Shown: positions 36,711 through 46,565 of the stretch, piece by piece | Layout: each line of letters begins with the position of its first letter | How positions within the stretch are numbered: the stretch's first letter is position 1 | NCBI RefSeq assembly: GCF_025263565.1 | Contig: NZ_CP079865.1 | Coordinates: forward strand, 5,952,001-6,016,000 | Direction: 5' to 3' | Source of the DNA: Mycobacterium sp. SMC-8 | GTDB lineage: Bacteria > Actinomycetota > Actinomycetes > Mycobacteriales > Mycobacteriaceae | DNA length: 64,000 nt | Program-made: the position numbers and the translations under genes | The notes under the pieces: generated by a model | The model's database searches: none | Seen by the model: the letters and a program-made list of their open reading frames with translations, nothing else | Told to the model about the DNA's origin: nothing

Positions 36711-38771
36711 TCATGACTGCGGCTCCTCGGTTGCCGTTATCCGGGCCAGCACCTGGCCCACTTTCACCTGTTCGCCCGCACCGATCAGCAGGTCGACCAC
36801 TCCGTCCACGGGGGCGGACAGCGCGTGCTCCATCTTCATCGCCTCGACAGTGACCACGACGGTCCCGGCGGTCACCGTGGCACCGTCCTCCACCCCGACG
36901 GCGACTACCGCGCCCGGCATCGGGCTGGTCAGTTCGGCGTCGCCGCTGTGGGCGTCGTCGGGCCGCACGGGGGCTTCCCGGACCTCCTCAACCAGTGTCA
37001 CCCGTCCCGCACCGCCCAGCCACACCTGATGACCGGCTCCGGCGACGAGGTACTCCGTGCGCACCCCGTCGAGGGTGACGGCCAGCAGGTCGGCGGCCAG
37101 AGTCGCACTCAGCGTACGGCTTTCGCCGCCCTCGACGGTGGCCGTGGCCTCCTGGGGTGTGCCGGTCAGCCAGACGTGGTCGGTGCGTTCCCCCGCCCGC
37201 AGCCGGATCGGCGTCGGGGCATGCCCGGCGATCCGCCAGCCCGACGGCACCTCCCACGGACTCGCCGGCGCCCCCGGCCATGACCGCAGCCATCGATAGG
37301 CCGCCGCCGCGACGAGTTCCGCATCCGTCGCCGGCGCCGGCGCGAAATCCGGCAGCCGTCGATCCAGCAGCCCGGTGTCGAGATTTCCGGCGACCACGTC
37401 GGGATCGGCCAGCAGGAAGCGCAGGAACTCCACATTGGTGGTCAGTCCCAGGACCGCGGTATCGCCCAGCGCCCGATCGAGAGCGCGCAGAGCGCCGGGC
37501 CGGTCCCCGGCATGGGCGACCACCTTGGCCAGCATCGGGTCGTAGTCGCTGCCGACCACCGTGCCGCGCCTCAGTCCGGAATCCACCCGCACGCCGGGCG
37601 CGGCGGGTTCGCGCAGCGCGAGAACATCGCCCCCGGTGGGCAGGAAGTTGCGGTCCGGGTCCTCGGCGTACACACGGGCCTCGATGGCGTGGCCGTCGAG
37701 GCGGATGTCCTCCTGCGCCACCGGCAACTTCTCCCCCGCGGCGACACGGACCTGCAGTTCGACCAGATCCAGCCCGGTGACCATCTCGGTGACCGGGTGC
37801 TCGACCTGCAATCGGGTGTTCATCTCCATGAAGAAGAACTCATCGGGGCGGTCGGCGGACACGATGAACTCGACGGTGCCGGCACCGGTGTAGTCGACGC
37901 TGCGCGCGGTGTCGCAGGCGGCCGCGCCGATACGCGCACGGGTCTGGGCGTCCAGCAGCGGTGACGGGGCCTCTTCGATGACCTTCTGATGGCGACGCTG
38001 CAGACTGCACTCGCGCTCACCGAGGTGCACCACATTGCCGTGGGTGTCGGCGAGCACCTGGACCTCGATGTGGCGGGGATTGAGCACGAACCGTTCAAGA
38101 AACAGCGTGTCGTCACCGAACGCCGACGCTGCCTCGCGACGAGCACTGGCCAAGGCGGAACCTAGGTCCGCGGCTTCGTGCACCACGCGCATGCCCTTGC
38201 CTCCGCCTCCCGCGGAGGGCTTGATCAGCACCGCGAAGCCGACCTCGGCCGCACCGGCGATCAGGTCGTCGTCGGTGAGACCGGGACGGGAGATGCCCGG
38301 CACCACGGGAACCCCGAACGCCGACACCGCGGCCTTGGCCGAGATCTTGTCGCCCATGATCTGGATCGCCGACACCGGCGGGCCGATGAACGTGATCCCG
38401 GCGTGTTGCAGCGCCTCGGCGAATTGTGCGTTCTCCGACAGGAATCCGTACCCGGGATGCACTGCCTGGGCGCCGGTGCGCTCGACGGCCGACAGCAGTG
38501 CATCGATCGACAAGTAGCTCTGCCGCGCCGGCGCGGGCCCGATCCGCACTGCCACGTCAGCCTCGGCGACGTGCCGGGCGCCGGCGTCAGCGTCGCTGAA
38601 CACCGCCACAGAGCGAATTCCCATGGCGCGCAACGTCCGGATCACCCGAACGGCGATCTCGCCCCGGTTGGCCACCAGGACGGTGTGAAACATCCCGTCG
38701 CTGCGCTCGCCCTGGATGTGAAACATCCCGTCGCTGCGCTCGCCCTGGATGTGAAACGTCGTGTGGTTCAT
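36711..38771 (-). CDS. accA1: Acyl-CoA carboxylase alpha subunit (biotin carboxylase + BCCP)
   Basis: A 686-residue subunit (Rv2501c, 654 residues). The biotin-carboxylase part begins [20 protein letters not shown] at 38693, with the ATP loop [20 protein letters not shown] and [18 protein letters not shown]. The C-terminal biotin-carrier domain has the biotinylated Lys in [12 protein letters not shown]. With AccD1 it carboxylates methylcrotonyl-CoA-type substrates. Upstream of 38693 the frame contains two 11-residue copies of [11 protein letters not shown] from a 33-base tandem duplication. ATG 38771 (SD-like GAGGA, just after the accD1 stop) is taken as the start; ATGs at 38726 and 38693 are alternatives. 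Confidence 0.92.
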   Translation of the reverse strand: MNHTTFHIQGERSDGMFHIQGERSDGMFHTVLVANRGEIAVRVIRTLRAMGIRSVAVFSDADAGARHVAEADVAVRIGPAPARQSYLSIDALLSAVERTGAQAVHPGYGFLSENAQFAEALQHAGITFIGPPVSAIQIMGDKISAKAAVSAFGVPVVPGISRPGLTDDDLIAGAAEVGFAVLIKPSAGGGGKGMRVVHEAADLGSALASARREAASAFGDDTLFLERFVLNPRHIEVQVLADTHGNVVHLGERECSLQRRHQKVIEEAPSPLLDAQTRARIGAAACDTARSVDYTGAGTVEFIVSADRPDEFFFMEMNTRLQVEHPVTEMVTGLDLVELQVRVAAGEKLPVAQEDIRLDGHAIEARVYAEDPDRNFLPTGGDVLALREPAAPGVRVDSGLRRGTVVGSDYDPMLAKVVAHAGDRPGALRALDRALGDTAVLGLTTNVEFLRFLLADPDVVAGNLDTGLLDRRLPDFAPAPATDAELVAAAAYRWLRSWPGAPASPWEVPSGWRIAGHAPTPIRLRAGERTDHVWLTGTPQEATATVEGGESRTLSATLAADLLAVTLDGVRTEYLVAGAGHQVWLGGAGRVTLVEEVREAPVRPDDAHSGDAELTSPMPGAVVAVGVEDGATVTAGTVVVTVEAMKMEHALSAPVDGVVDLLIGAGEQVKVGQVLARITATEEPQS
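38685..38757. repeat. 33-base tandem duplication at the accA1 start
   Basis: Two identical 33-base units (38685-38717 and 38718-38750), plus the first seven bases of a third, keep the accA1 frame. Each unit contains an in-frame ATG on the minus strand (MFH). Confidence 0.9.
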
Positions 38772-38776
38772 ATTCC

Positions 38777-40360
<1,584 letters not shown>

Positions 40361-40370
40361 CGGGTGGTAT

Positions 40371-40386
40371 GTTAAGCACCATTAAC
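40371..40386. promoter_or_regulatory. Candidate TetR operator, site 2
   Basis: GTTAAGCACCATTAAC has GTTAA/TTAAC arms. It lies 26 bases from site 1, in inverted orientation, and 35 bases before the tetR start. The pair fits one regulator controlling both divergent promoters. Confidence 0.55.
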
Positions 40387-40420
40387 TGATGATGTCCAGC
40401 ACCGACGGGAGGTTCACGTC

Positions 40421-41038
40421 ATGACCACCACGGACGCGACCTCGCCACGCAGCAGGGCCAAGTCCGACCGCCGCGGCCAACTCGTCGCCGCAGCCGAGCG
40501 TCTGATCGCCGAACACGGCTATCTTGCGGTGCGACTGGAGGACATCGGGGCGGCCGCCGGTGTCAGCGGTCCGGCGATCTACCGCCACTTCCCCAACAAG
40601 GAAGCGCTGCTGGTGGAGTTGCTGGTGGGCATCAGCACCCGCCTGCTGGCCGGCGGAGGCGAGGTGGTCGCGCAGGCCGCCGACGCCGATGCCGCACTGG
40701 AAAGGCTGATCGACTTCCATCTGGACTTCGCGTTGGGGGAACCCGACCTGATCCGCATCCAGGACCGCGACCTCGGCAACCTGCCCGCTGCGGCCAAACG
40801 CCAGGTTCGCCGCAAGCAGCGGCAGTACGTCGAGATCTGGGTGGAGGTGCTGCGGCGGCGCAACCCGGAACTCACCGAGGCGGACGCGCGACTGATGGCG
40901 CACGCGGCGTTCGGGCTGCTGAACTCGACGCCGCACGGCGTGAAACCCGGCCTCACGAAAACGGCCGAGGCCAGCTTCCGGACCGTCCTCAGAACGATGA
41001 CGGTCGCGGCGCTGACCTCGGCCGGCCTACGCGCGTGA
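40421..41038 (+). CDS. TetR-family regulator of the leucine-degradation operon (Rv2506-like)
   Basis: A 205-residue TetR protein. The HTH is RLEDIGAAAGVSGPAIYRHF followed by PNKEALLVELLVG (about residues 35-65), and the ligand domain contains VVAQAADADAALERLIDFHL. GGGAGG lies eight bases before the ATG. It is divergent from accD1, matching the Rv2506/Rv2502c-side arrangement, although the scoA/scoB and fadD35 genes of M. tuberculosis are absent between them. It probably represses the accD1-citE operon until an acyl-CoA intermediate binds; the ligand is not shown. Confidence 0.9.
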   Translation: MTTTDATSPRSRAKSDRRGQLVAAAERLIAEHGYLAVRLEDIGAAAGVSGPAIYRHFPNKEALLVELLVGISTRLLAGGGEVVAQAADADAALERLIDFHLDFALGEPDLIRIQDRDLGNLPAAAKRQVRRKQRQYVEIWVEVLRRRNPELTEADARLMAHAAFGLLNSTPHGVKPGLTKTAEASFRTVLRTMTVAALTSAGLRA

Positions 41039-41042
41039 AGCG

Positions 41043-41198
41043 CTAATACCAGACTTTTCGACCACCGACCGGCCGCCCGACGGAACCGAGCACCCAGAAC
41101 ACGGCGCCGATCACCAGCAGGACCACACCGATGTAGGTGAGGATGGACATGCCAAACACGAGCCCCAGGATCAGCAGGATCGCACCGAGGACGATCAT
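41043..41198 (-). CDS. 51-residue DUF6131-type membrane protein
   Basis: A short gene read as MIVLGAILLILGLVFGMSIL continuing to a WVLGSVGRPVGGRKVWY end. Two hydrophobic segments (about 3-16 and 20-38) with a short turn, plus the VGRPVGGRKVWY/F tail, are typical of the small DUF6131 family of actinobacterial membrane proteins. GGAAGGAAG lies upstream of the ATG at 41198. Its stop is four bases from the convergent tetR stop. Function is unknown. Confidence 0.82.
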   Translation of the reverse strand: MIVLGAILLILGLVFGMSILTYIGVVLLVIGAVFWVLGSVGRPVGGRKVWY

Positions 41199-41245
41199 GA
41201 TGTCACTCTTCCTTCCAGTTTTAATTCAGTTATCCAGTCAGCGAT

Positions 41246-41449
41246 TTACTGGCTGGGTTCGGGGACATTGCAATCCGTCACCTTCGGATTGACTCCCGCG
41301 TAATTCAGTGGCCCCGCCACCACCGTTAGTGCAATGCTTCCGGCCGTGGCGCAATTGGCTTCACCACCACTGAAATAGTCACGCTGATATGCGGCGAAGA
41401 CGCCGATCAATAACCAGACGAGCACAATGACGCCGAGAGCTCCTCGCAT
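41246..41449 (-). CDS. Small membrane or exported protein, unknown function
   Basis: A 67-residue protein with one hydrophobic N-terminal segment (residues 4-20, ALGVIVLVWLLIGVFAA) and an outer part with two Cys (EANCATAG and TDCNVPEPSQ) that could form a disulphide. GGAGGAGG lies six bases before ATG 41449, an unusually strong SD. It precedes the DUF6131-type gene by 47 bases on the same strand; both may be expressed together as envelope or stress proteins. No family function is known to me. Confidence 0.75.
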   Translation of the reverse strand: MRGALGVIVLVWLLIGVFAAYQRDYFSGGEANCATAGSIALTVVAGPLNYAGVNPKVTDCNVPEPSQ

Positions 41450-41535
41450 GCGTGCCTCCTCCGTCTGCGCGGCCTTGTGGCGCGCAGCTGAGATTTACCC
41501 CGCAGAAAATTGCGGTAAACCTCGGCGGCGACAGG

Positions 41536-43395
41536 TCAATCGGCGAAAGCGTCGGTCAGCCACGCGGTCATGGCTTTTCGCAACACGGCACGGTTCTCGC
41601 GTTTGTCGATTTCATGGCCGTCGTCGTCGAACGTCAACAGCTGCACAGGCCTGCCGAGCTCGGTCAGCGTGTCGTACATCTGCTGCGACTCGCTCGGGGG
41701 CACGTTGGTGTCGTTGAGGCCGTGCACCAGCAGCAGCGGCGCGGTGATCTTGGCCGCGCGCGGCAGCGGGGACAACCGGTCGAGCAGGTCCTGATCACTG
41801 ACGGGGTGCCCGTATTTGGGGTACGCCGCGGCGGCGATCCATTGTTCGGTGCTGCGGTACCAGGTGTTCAGATCGCTCATGCCGCAGATGCTGATCCCGG
41901 CAGCGAACTCGTCGGGATGGAACGCCAGTGCCGCCTGGGTCAGGTAGCCGCCGTAAGACCAGCCGCAGCACGCCACCCGGTCGGCCGGGGCGTACCCGTT
42001 ACCCACCAGGAAGCGGGCCGCGTCGGCGACATCGTCGATTGCGGCGAACCGGCGCTCGCGGTCGTCGGCGTGCATGAAGGCCCTGCCGAACCCGCCCGAA
42101 CCGCGCACATTGGGCAGGAAGACGCAAATCCCCTTGTCCAGCAGCGCCGGGAAGAACTCGTTGTAGCCCGGCCTACCCTGTCCCTCGGGTCCTCCGTGCA
42201 GGAACAGCATCGCGCCGATCGTGTCCACGCCGTCGGGAGGACGGAACAGCCAACCGCTGAAGGTCAACCCGTCGCGGGCGATGATCGTCTCCAGCGTGGG
42301 GTCAGCCGATACCGGACCACTGCTCGGTTCGCGGTCGACCAGCTGCCATTCACCGGTGCGCGGATCGACCAGCTCGACCGTCGGCGGCTTGGAGGGACCC
42401 TCGACGGTCAGAGCCAGCATCGACCCGCCGGCGCTGATACTCAGCTCGCCGGCCACCATGCCGGGCAGCGGGATCGGGTCGTGCAGCGTGTAGTCGGCAT
42501 ACTCCAGGATCTGTAATTCGCTGGCGCCGTGCAGGTTCCACAACATCGCCACCGTCGACAGATCGTCACTGACGACGAACTCATCGAGTTCGTAGCCCGG
42601 CCTCTCGGCCAACACCTGGTAGGACACCCCGTCCGCGGTCACGATCACCTCCAGCAGGCGGGCGTGCTGAGCTCCGTTCTCGCTGCGGATCAGCGCACGC
42701 ACATAGCCTTCGGTGCTGTTGAGGCCGTACTCCTTGGCCGGTTGGTAGAGCTCGGTGGTCTCGCCGTCGGGCCCGGAACGCAACCGGCGCGGACTGTGGT
42801 CGTCGAGAATGATCCCCGTGTCGGTGGTGGACCCGGGATCGTATGGCAGCAAGGCGGTTTCGGTGAGACCACGCAGCATGATGAGCTCGCGATAGCCGCG
42901 GGGCCCGACCCGCACCAGCGATGCCCCGGCCCAGGCATCGACGAGTCGGCCGCCCGAGCGGCGGTCCAGCACCGTGACGGGCCCACCGGACGGGTCGAGC
43001 AGACATGAGCTGCCCACCCCGTCTTCTCCGGTCAGGATCGCAGCGACCAGGGATCCGTCCCAACTGATCAGCTCGGCGGTGCCTTCCACCCCCTCGGGCC
43101 AGCTGTCGATCCTGCGCGCGTCGCGGTCGTCAGGATCCGTTGTCACCACCCAGATCTGGCTGCGACTGCCACCCTCGGGGGCCACCTGGCACGCCAACCA
43201 GTGCCCGTCGGCGGAGTGCAGCACCCGCGTGACGGAGCCCTCGACGGGGAGCTCGACGTCGCGCGACGAGCTCGCCCGCCACCCACGCAGGAACCGCTGT
43301 ACCGCCCGCGGGTACCCGCCGTCGTCGACGAGATGGGCGAACGCGGTGGCGTCGGGAGACATCGACGCGCCGTATATCCGGCGTACCTGTTCTGC
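41536..43395 (-). CDS. S9-family prolyl oligopeptidase/acylaminoacyl peptidase
   Basis: A serine peptidase of about 619 residues. The N-terminal half is a beta-propeller-type region (repeated strands such as LLPYDPGSTTDTGIILDDHS). The C-terminal alpha/beta-hydrolase domain has LFLHGGPEGQG, the nucleophile CCGWSYGGYLTQAALAF, the Asp in HGLNDTNVPPSESQQMYD and the His in FDDDGHEIDKRENR. The start is uncertain: GTG 43395 (VAEQVRRIYGASMSPDATAF) avoids overlap with the divergent gene; ATG 43362 and ATG 43500 are in frame. It probably cleaves short peptides in the cytosol. M. tuberculosis has no gene for it at this position. Confidence 0.88.
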   Translation of the reverse strand, partial: AEQVRRIYGASMSPDATAFAHLVDDGGYPRAVQRFLRGWRASSSRDVELPVEGSVTRVLHSADGHWLACQVAPEGGSRSQIWVVTTDPDDRDARRIDSWPEGVEGTAELISWDGSLVAAILTGEDGVGSSCLLDPSGGPVTVLDRRSGGRLVDAWAGASLVRVGPRGYRELIMLRGLTETALLPYDPGSTTDTGIILDDHSPRRLRSGPDGETTELYQPAKEYGLNSTEGYVRALIRSENGAQHARLLEVIVTADGVSYQVLAERPGYELDEFVVSDDLSTVAMLWNLHGASELQILEYADYTLHDPIPLPGMVAGELSISAGGSMLALTVEGPSKPPTVELVDPRTGEWQLVDREPSSGPVSADPTLETIIARDGLTFSGWLFRPPDGVDTIGAMLFLHGGPEGQGRPGYNEFFPALLDKGICVFLPNVRGSGGFGRAFMHADDRERRFAAIDDVADAARFLVGNGYAPADRVACCGWSYGGYLTQAALAFHPDEFAAGISICGMSDLNTWYRSTEQWIAAAAYPKYGHPVSDQDLLDRLSPLPRAAKITAPLLLVHGLNDTNVPPSESQQMYDTLTELGRPVQLLTFDDDGHEIDKRENRAVLRKAMTAWLTDAFAD

Positions 43396-43498
43396 CACGG
43401 TTCCCGATTGTGCACGGTCGGCAGGCGTGATGACGGGGTGGACCGGCGCCGGGGCGCCTTGAGCGGTCGCACAGGTACCCTGCAGCCATGAGGTGGGC

Positions 43499-44329
43499 AT
43501 GACGGAGTCACCCTTCGGCCGCGGACGCGAGGAGCAATCCGGCTGGAGCGGACGCGAGGAGCAATCCGGCTGGAGCGGACGCGAGGAGCAGCCGGGCCAT
43601 CCCGGTTATTCCGGTTACTCCGATCCCGCGTACGCCAGCCAGACGCCGTACGGCCAGGCGTATCAGCCGCCGTCGGCGCCCCGCCCCACAGAGCGCATGC
43701 CCGCCTACTCGCCGTACGGGTACGACCCGTACGCGACGGGGCAGTATCCGTCGCCGCAGCCGCCGGGCCAGGGGTCCGAGCCGCCGCCGGAGGGACCGAA
43801 GTCGCCGCGCTGGCTGTGGATCGTCGCGGGAGTGGCGGTGCTGCTGGTGATCGGCCTGGTGATCGCACTGGTGATCGTCAACAGCTCGCGGCAACAGACG
43901 GTCGTGGCTCCGTTGCCGTCGGCGCCGGAGCCGACGTTCACGACGCCGTCCCCGCCGACGACGTCGCGCACACCGACTACCAGGCCCACGACGCCGGTGC
44001 TGCCCGTTCCCACGCTGCCGAGCACGCCGCGGACTTCGCCCACCGCACCGAGGGTGCCGGGCGCCACCGACACCGTCGTCTACACCGTCGACGGCAACGG
44101 GCGCGCCATCAACATCACCTACGTCGACACCGGCGGGCTGCTGCAGACCGAGTTCAACGTCATGCTGCCGTGGAGCAAGGAGGTTGCGCTGCCCCGACCC
44201 GGCGAGGATTCGGCGAGCATCAGCATCATCAATGTCGGGCGCGAGGTGACCTGTTCGATCACGCTGAACGGCGCGCAGCTCGACCAGCGCACCGGGATCG
44301 GCCTGACCATCTGCACCCCGAAGCGCTAA
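43499..44329 (+). CDS. Proline-rich membrane protein with MmpS-like domain (Rv2507-like)
   Basis: A 276-residue single-span protein. Residues 1-100 are a cytoplasmic Gly/Pro/Tyr-rich region that begins with a tandem repeat (GREEQSGWS twice, then GREEQPG). Residues about 105-128 form the membrane segment (WLWIVAGVAVLLVIGLVIAL). A Thr/Pro-rich linker follows, and the last 85 residues (TDTVVYTVDGNGRAINITYV to GIGLTICTPKR) resemble the periplasmic beta-sandwich of MmpS proteins. No MmpL partner is adjacent. It converges with the transporter gene, overlapping it by four bases. Confidence 0.87.
   Translation: MTESPFGRGREEQSGWSGREEQSGWSGREEQPGHPGYSGYSDPAYASQTPYGQAYQPPSAPRPTERMPAYSPYGYDPYATGQYPSPQPPGQGSEPPPEGPKSPRWLWIVAGVAVLLVIGLVIALVIVNSSRQQTVVAPLPSAPEPTFTTPSPPTTSRTPTTRPTTPVLPVPTLPSTPRTSPTAPRVPGATDTVVYTVDGNGRAINITYVDTGGLLQTEFNVMLPWSKEVALPRPGEDSASISIINVGREVTCSITLNGAQLDQRTGIGLTICTPKR
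43523..43590. repeat. 27-base tandem repeat in the MmpS-like gene
   Basis: Two identical units at 43523-43549 and 43550-43576, plus 14 bases of a third, encode GREEQSGWS repeats in the cytoplasmic N-terminus. The frame is kept, so the copy number could vary between strains without loss of the protein. Confidence 0.85.
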
Positions 44330-45651
44330 GCCGGTCGCATCCGCCGAGGTACGCGGACCGGCAGGAACAGCAGCAGACCGAGCGTCAGCACCACCACCAG
44401 ACCGCCCATGCCCGCGCGCTGACTGTCGAAGACGTCGATGAACAGCGAGAACAACCACGGGGCCAGGAACGTCACCGCACGCCCCGCCGTCGTGTAGAGG
44501 CCGAACGTCACCCCTTCCTTGCCGTGCGCGCACATGCGCAACATCAGCGTGCGCGCCGAAGACAAGGTGGGGCCGATGAACAGGCACAGCAGCAGGCCGC
44601 ACACCCAGAACGCCGAAGCCCCGGACAGCGCCATCATCACCAGACCCACAACGATCATCGAGGCCAGCGACACCACGATGACGGGTTTGGAACCCACCCG
44701 GTCGTCGGCGCGACCGCCGATCACCGAGCCCAGCGCCGCGACCACGCATGCGGCGACACCGAACAGCAGCACGTCCGCCTGGGACACCCCGTAAACGTTC
44801 ACCCCGAGCACGGCGCCGAACGTGAAGATCCCGGTGAGCCCGTCTCGGAACACCGCGCTCGCGCCGAGGTAGTAGACGAAGTTGCGGTCGCGCCGCCACT
44901 CCTGGCGGATGTCGGTCCAGAGACGGCGGTAAGCCCCGGTGAACCCCACCCGGGTCGAGCGCTCACGACCGGGCACGCGCGGCACCGAGATCAGCAACGG
45001 TAGCGCGAACAGTGCGAACCACGCGGCGACCAGCAGCATGGCCGCCCGCACGTTCAACCCGTCCTCGGCGGGCAGCCCCAGCAGCCCGCGGGTGTCCCCG
45101 TCGCCGGCGATGAAGCCGACGTAGACCACCAGCAGCGCCAGCACACTGCCGAAATAGCCCAGCGCCAAACCGAATCCGGAGATGCGGCCCGACGTGGACG
45201 GCGTCGACAGCTCGCGCAGCATCGCGTTGTAGGGCACGGTGGCCAACTCGCTGCAGGCCGCCGTGCAAGCCAGCAGCACCAGCCCGGGCCACAGGTAGCG
45301 GTGGTCGTCGCGGATCAGGCTCATCGACGCGGTCATCACCACGACCAGCCCGGTCAGCAACGCCAGCGCACGTCGGCGGCGGGCCGGTGCGTCCACCCAC
45401 ACGCCGGTCACCGGCGCCAGCACGGCGACGACGAGGCCGGCCAGCGCCAAGGCGCGGCCCAGCCAGCTCGCCGGACTGGTGTCGCCGGGGAGGTCGTCCC
45501 CGACCGTCGCGGTCAGATACACCGTGAAGACGAAGGTGATGACGACCGCGTTGATGGCCGTGGCCCCGAAATCCCACAACGCCCAGGCCAACACCCGCGA
45601 GCGTGTCGCGGCGTCAGCGGACTGCCCGGTCGCGGGCGACACCTCGCTCAT
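44326..45651 (-). CDS. MFS transporter, UMF1/Atg22-like (Rv2508c-like)
   Basis: A 441-residue protein with about 12 membrane segments. The N-terminal LAWALWDFGATAINAVVITF and the segment YNAMLRELSTPSTSGRISGF followed by GLALGYFGSVLALL are signatures of the UMF1/Atg22-related branch of the major facilitator superfamily. The loop ADDRVGSKPVIVVSLASMIV is a typical MFS cytoplasmic loop. Substrate is unknown; distant relatives export amino acids. It is divergent from the SDR gene, with only 25 bases between start codons. Confidence 0.88.
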   Translation of the reverse strand: MSEVSPATGQSADAATRSRVLAWALWDFGATAINAVVITFVFTVYLTATVGDDLPGDTSPASWLGRALALAGLVVAVLAPVTGVWVDAPARRRRALALLTGLVVVMTASMSLIRDDHRYLWPGLVLLACTAACSELATVPYNAMLRELSTPSTSGRISGFGLALGYFGSVLALLVVYVGFIAGDGDTRGLLGLPAEDGLNVRAAMLLVAAWFALFALPLLISVPRVPGRERSTRVGFTGAYRRLWTDIRQEWRRDRNFVYYLGASAVFRDGLTGIFTFGAVLGVNVYGVSQADVLLFGVAACVVAALGSVIGGRADDRVGSKPVIVVSLASMIVVGLVMMALSGASAFWVCGLLLCLFIGPTLSSARTLMLRMCAHGKEGVTFGLYTTAGRAVTFLAPWLFSLFIDVFDSQRAGMGGLVVVLTLGLLLFLPVRVPRRMRPA

Positions 45652-45661
45652 GGACGCTCAC

Positions 45662-45669
45662 GATATAGT
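45662..45669. promoter_or_regulatory. Shared -10 region of divergent transporter/SDR promoters
   Basis: GATATAGT gives TATAGT (45664-45669) as a -10 box for the SDR gene, seven bases before its ATG, so the transcript should start at or near the ATG (leaderless). On the other strand TATATC (45667-45662) can be the -10 of the transporter, whose ATG is 10 bases further on. The two boxes overlap. Confidence 0.55.
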
Positions 45670-45676
45670 CCGGCCC

Positions 45677-46483
45677 ATGCCCGTCCCTGCTCCCAGTGCG
45701 GATGCCCGCGCCGTCGTCACAGGTGCGTCCCAGAACATCGGTGAAGCACTCGCCGTCGAACTCGCCCGCCGGGGCCACCACCTGATCATCACCGCGCGTC
45801 GGGAGGAGGTGCTCGAAGCGCTGGCCGAGCGCCTGCGCGACAGCTACGGCGTGACGGTCGAGGTGCGTGCCGTCGACCTTGCCGATCCGGTGGCGCGCGG
45901 CGCGTTCTGCGACGAGCTGGCCCACCGCAACATCTCCATCCTGTGCGCCAATGCCGGTACCGCGACGTTCGGTGCAGTCGCCTCCCTGGACCCCGCCGAG
46001 GAACGGAAGCAGGTGCAGCTCAACGTTCTCGGCGTGCACGACCTGGTGCTGGCGGTGCTGCCGGGCATGGTCGAGCGCGGTGCCGGCGGGATCCTGATCT
46101 CGGGCTCGGCCGCCGGTAACTCACCGATCCCGAACAACGCGACGTACGCCGCGACGAAGGCCTTCGCGAACACGTTCAGCGAGTCGTTGCGCGGCGAGGT
46201 GAAATCGGCCGGGGTGCACGTCACCGTGCTCGCGCCGGGCCCGGTGCGCACCGAGCTGCCTGACCCCGACGAACAGTCGCTCGTCGAGCGGCTGATCCCC
46301 GACTTCCTGTGGATCGACACCGAGTACACCGCCAAGGTGTCACTGGATGGCTTGGAGCGCAACAAGATGCGCGTCGTGCCCGGCGTCACGTCGAAGGCGA
46401 TGTCGGCGGCCAGCGGCTACGCCCCGCGCGCGATCGTGGCGCCGATCGTCGGCGCGGTGTACAAGAAGCTCGGCGGCGACTGA
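45677..46483 (+). CDS. Short-chain dehydrogenase/reductase (Rv2509-like)
   Basis: A 268-residue SDR, same length as Rv2509. The nucleotide-binding motif is VTGASQNIGEALAVELARRG, NAG appears in LCANAGTATFG, and the catalytic set is ISGSAAGN (Ser) with NATYAATKAFANTFSESLRG (Tyr-x-x-x-Lys). VLAPGPVRTEL is the usual substrate-loop start. Mycobacterial homologues take part in mycolic-acid-type 3-oxo lipid reduction; the exact substrate is inferred. The C-terminus is basic (VGAVYKKLGGD). Probably leaderless (see the promoter entry). Confidence 0.88.
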   Translation: MPVPAPSADARAVVTGASQNIGEALAVELARRGHHLIITARREEVLEALAERLRDSYGVTVEVRAVDLADPVARGAFCDELAHRNISILCANAGTATFGAVASLDPAEERKQVQLNVLGVHDLVLAVLPGMVERGAGGILISGSAAGNSPIPNNATYAATKAFANTFSESLRGEVKSAGVHVTVLAPGPVRTELPDPDEQSLVERLIPDFLWIDTEYTAKVSLDGLERNKMRVVPGVTSKAMSAASGYAPRAIVAPIVGAVYKKLGGD

Positions 46484-46499
46484 CCCCGCCCCTTTTCCC

Positions 46500-46560
46500 G
46501 CCGAAATCGCATTCCACGCGCGGATGACCGCGATTTCGCCGCGTGGAATGCGATTTCGGC
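46500..46560. terminator. 21-base perfect palindrome between convergent genes
   Basis: GCCGAAATCGCATTCCACGCG (46500-46520, quoted in part as GCCGAAATCGCATTCCACGC) pairs perfectly with 46540-46560 across a 19-base loop. The loop itself contains CGCGATTTCG, a third partial copy of the arm sequence. It fills the gap between the SDR and HerA-like gene stops, suiting a bidirectional terminator. There is no T-tract. Confidence 0.65.
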
Positions 46561-46565
46561 GCGAG

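Noticed and set aside
38685..38757. Tandem repeats as a CRISPR or regulatory array
   Set aside because: Units are adjacent with no spacers, are in frame with accA1, and there are only two full copies.
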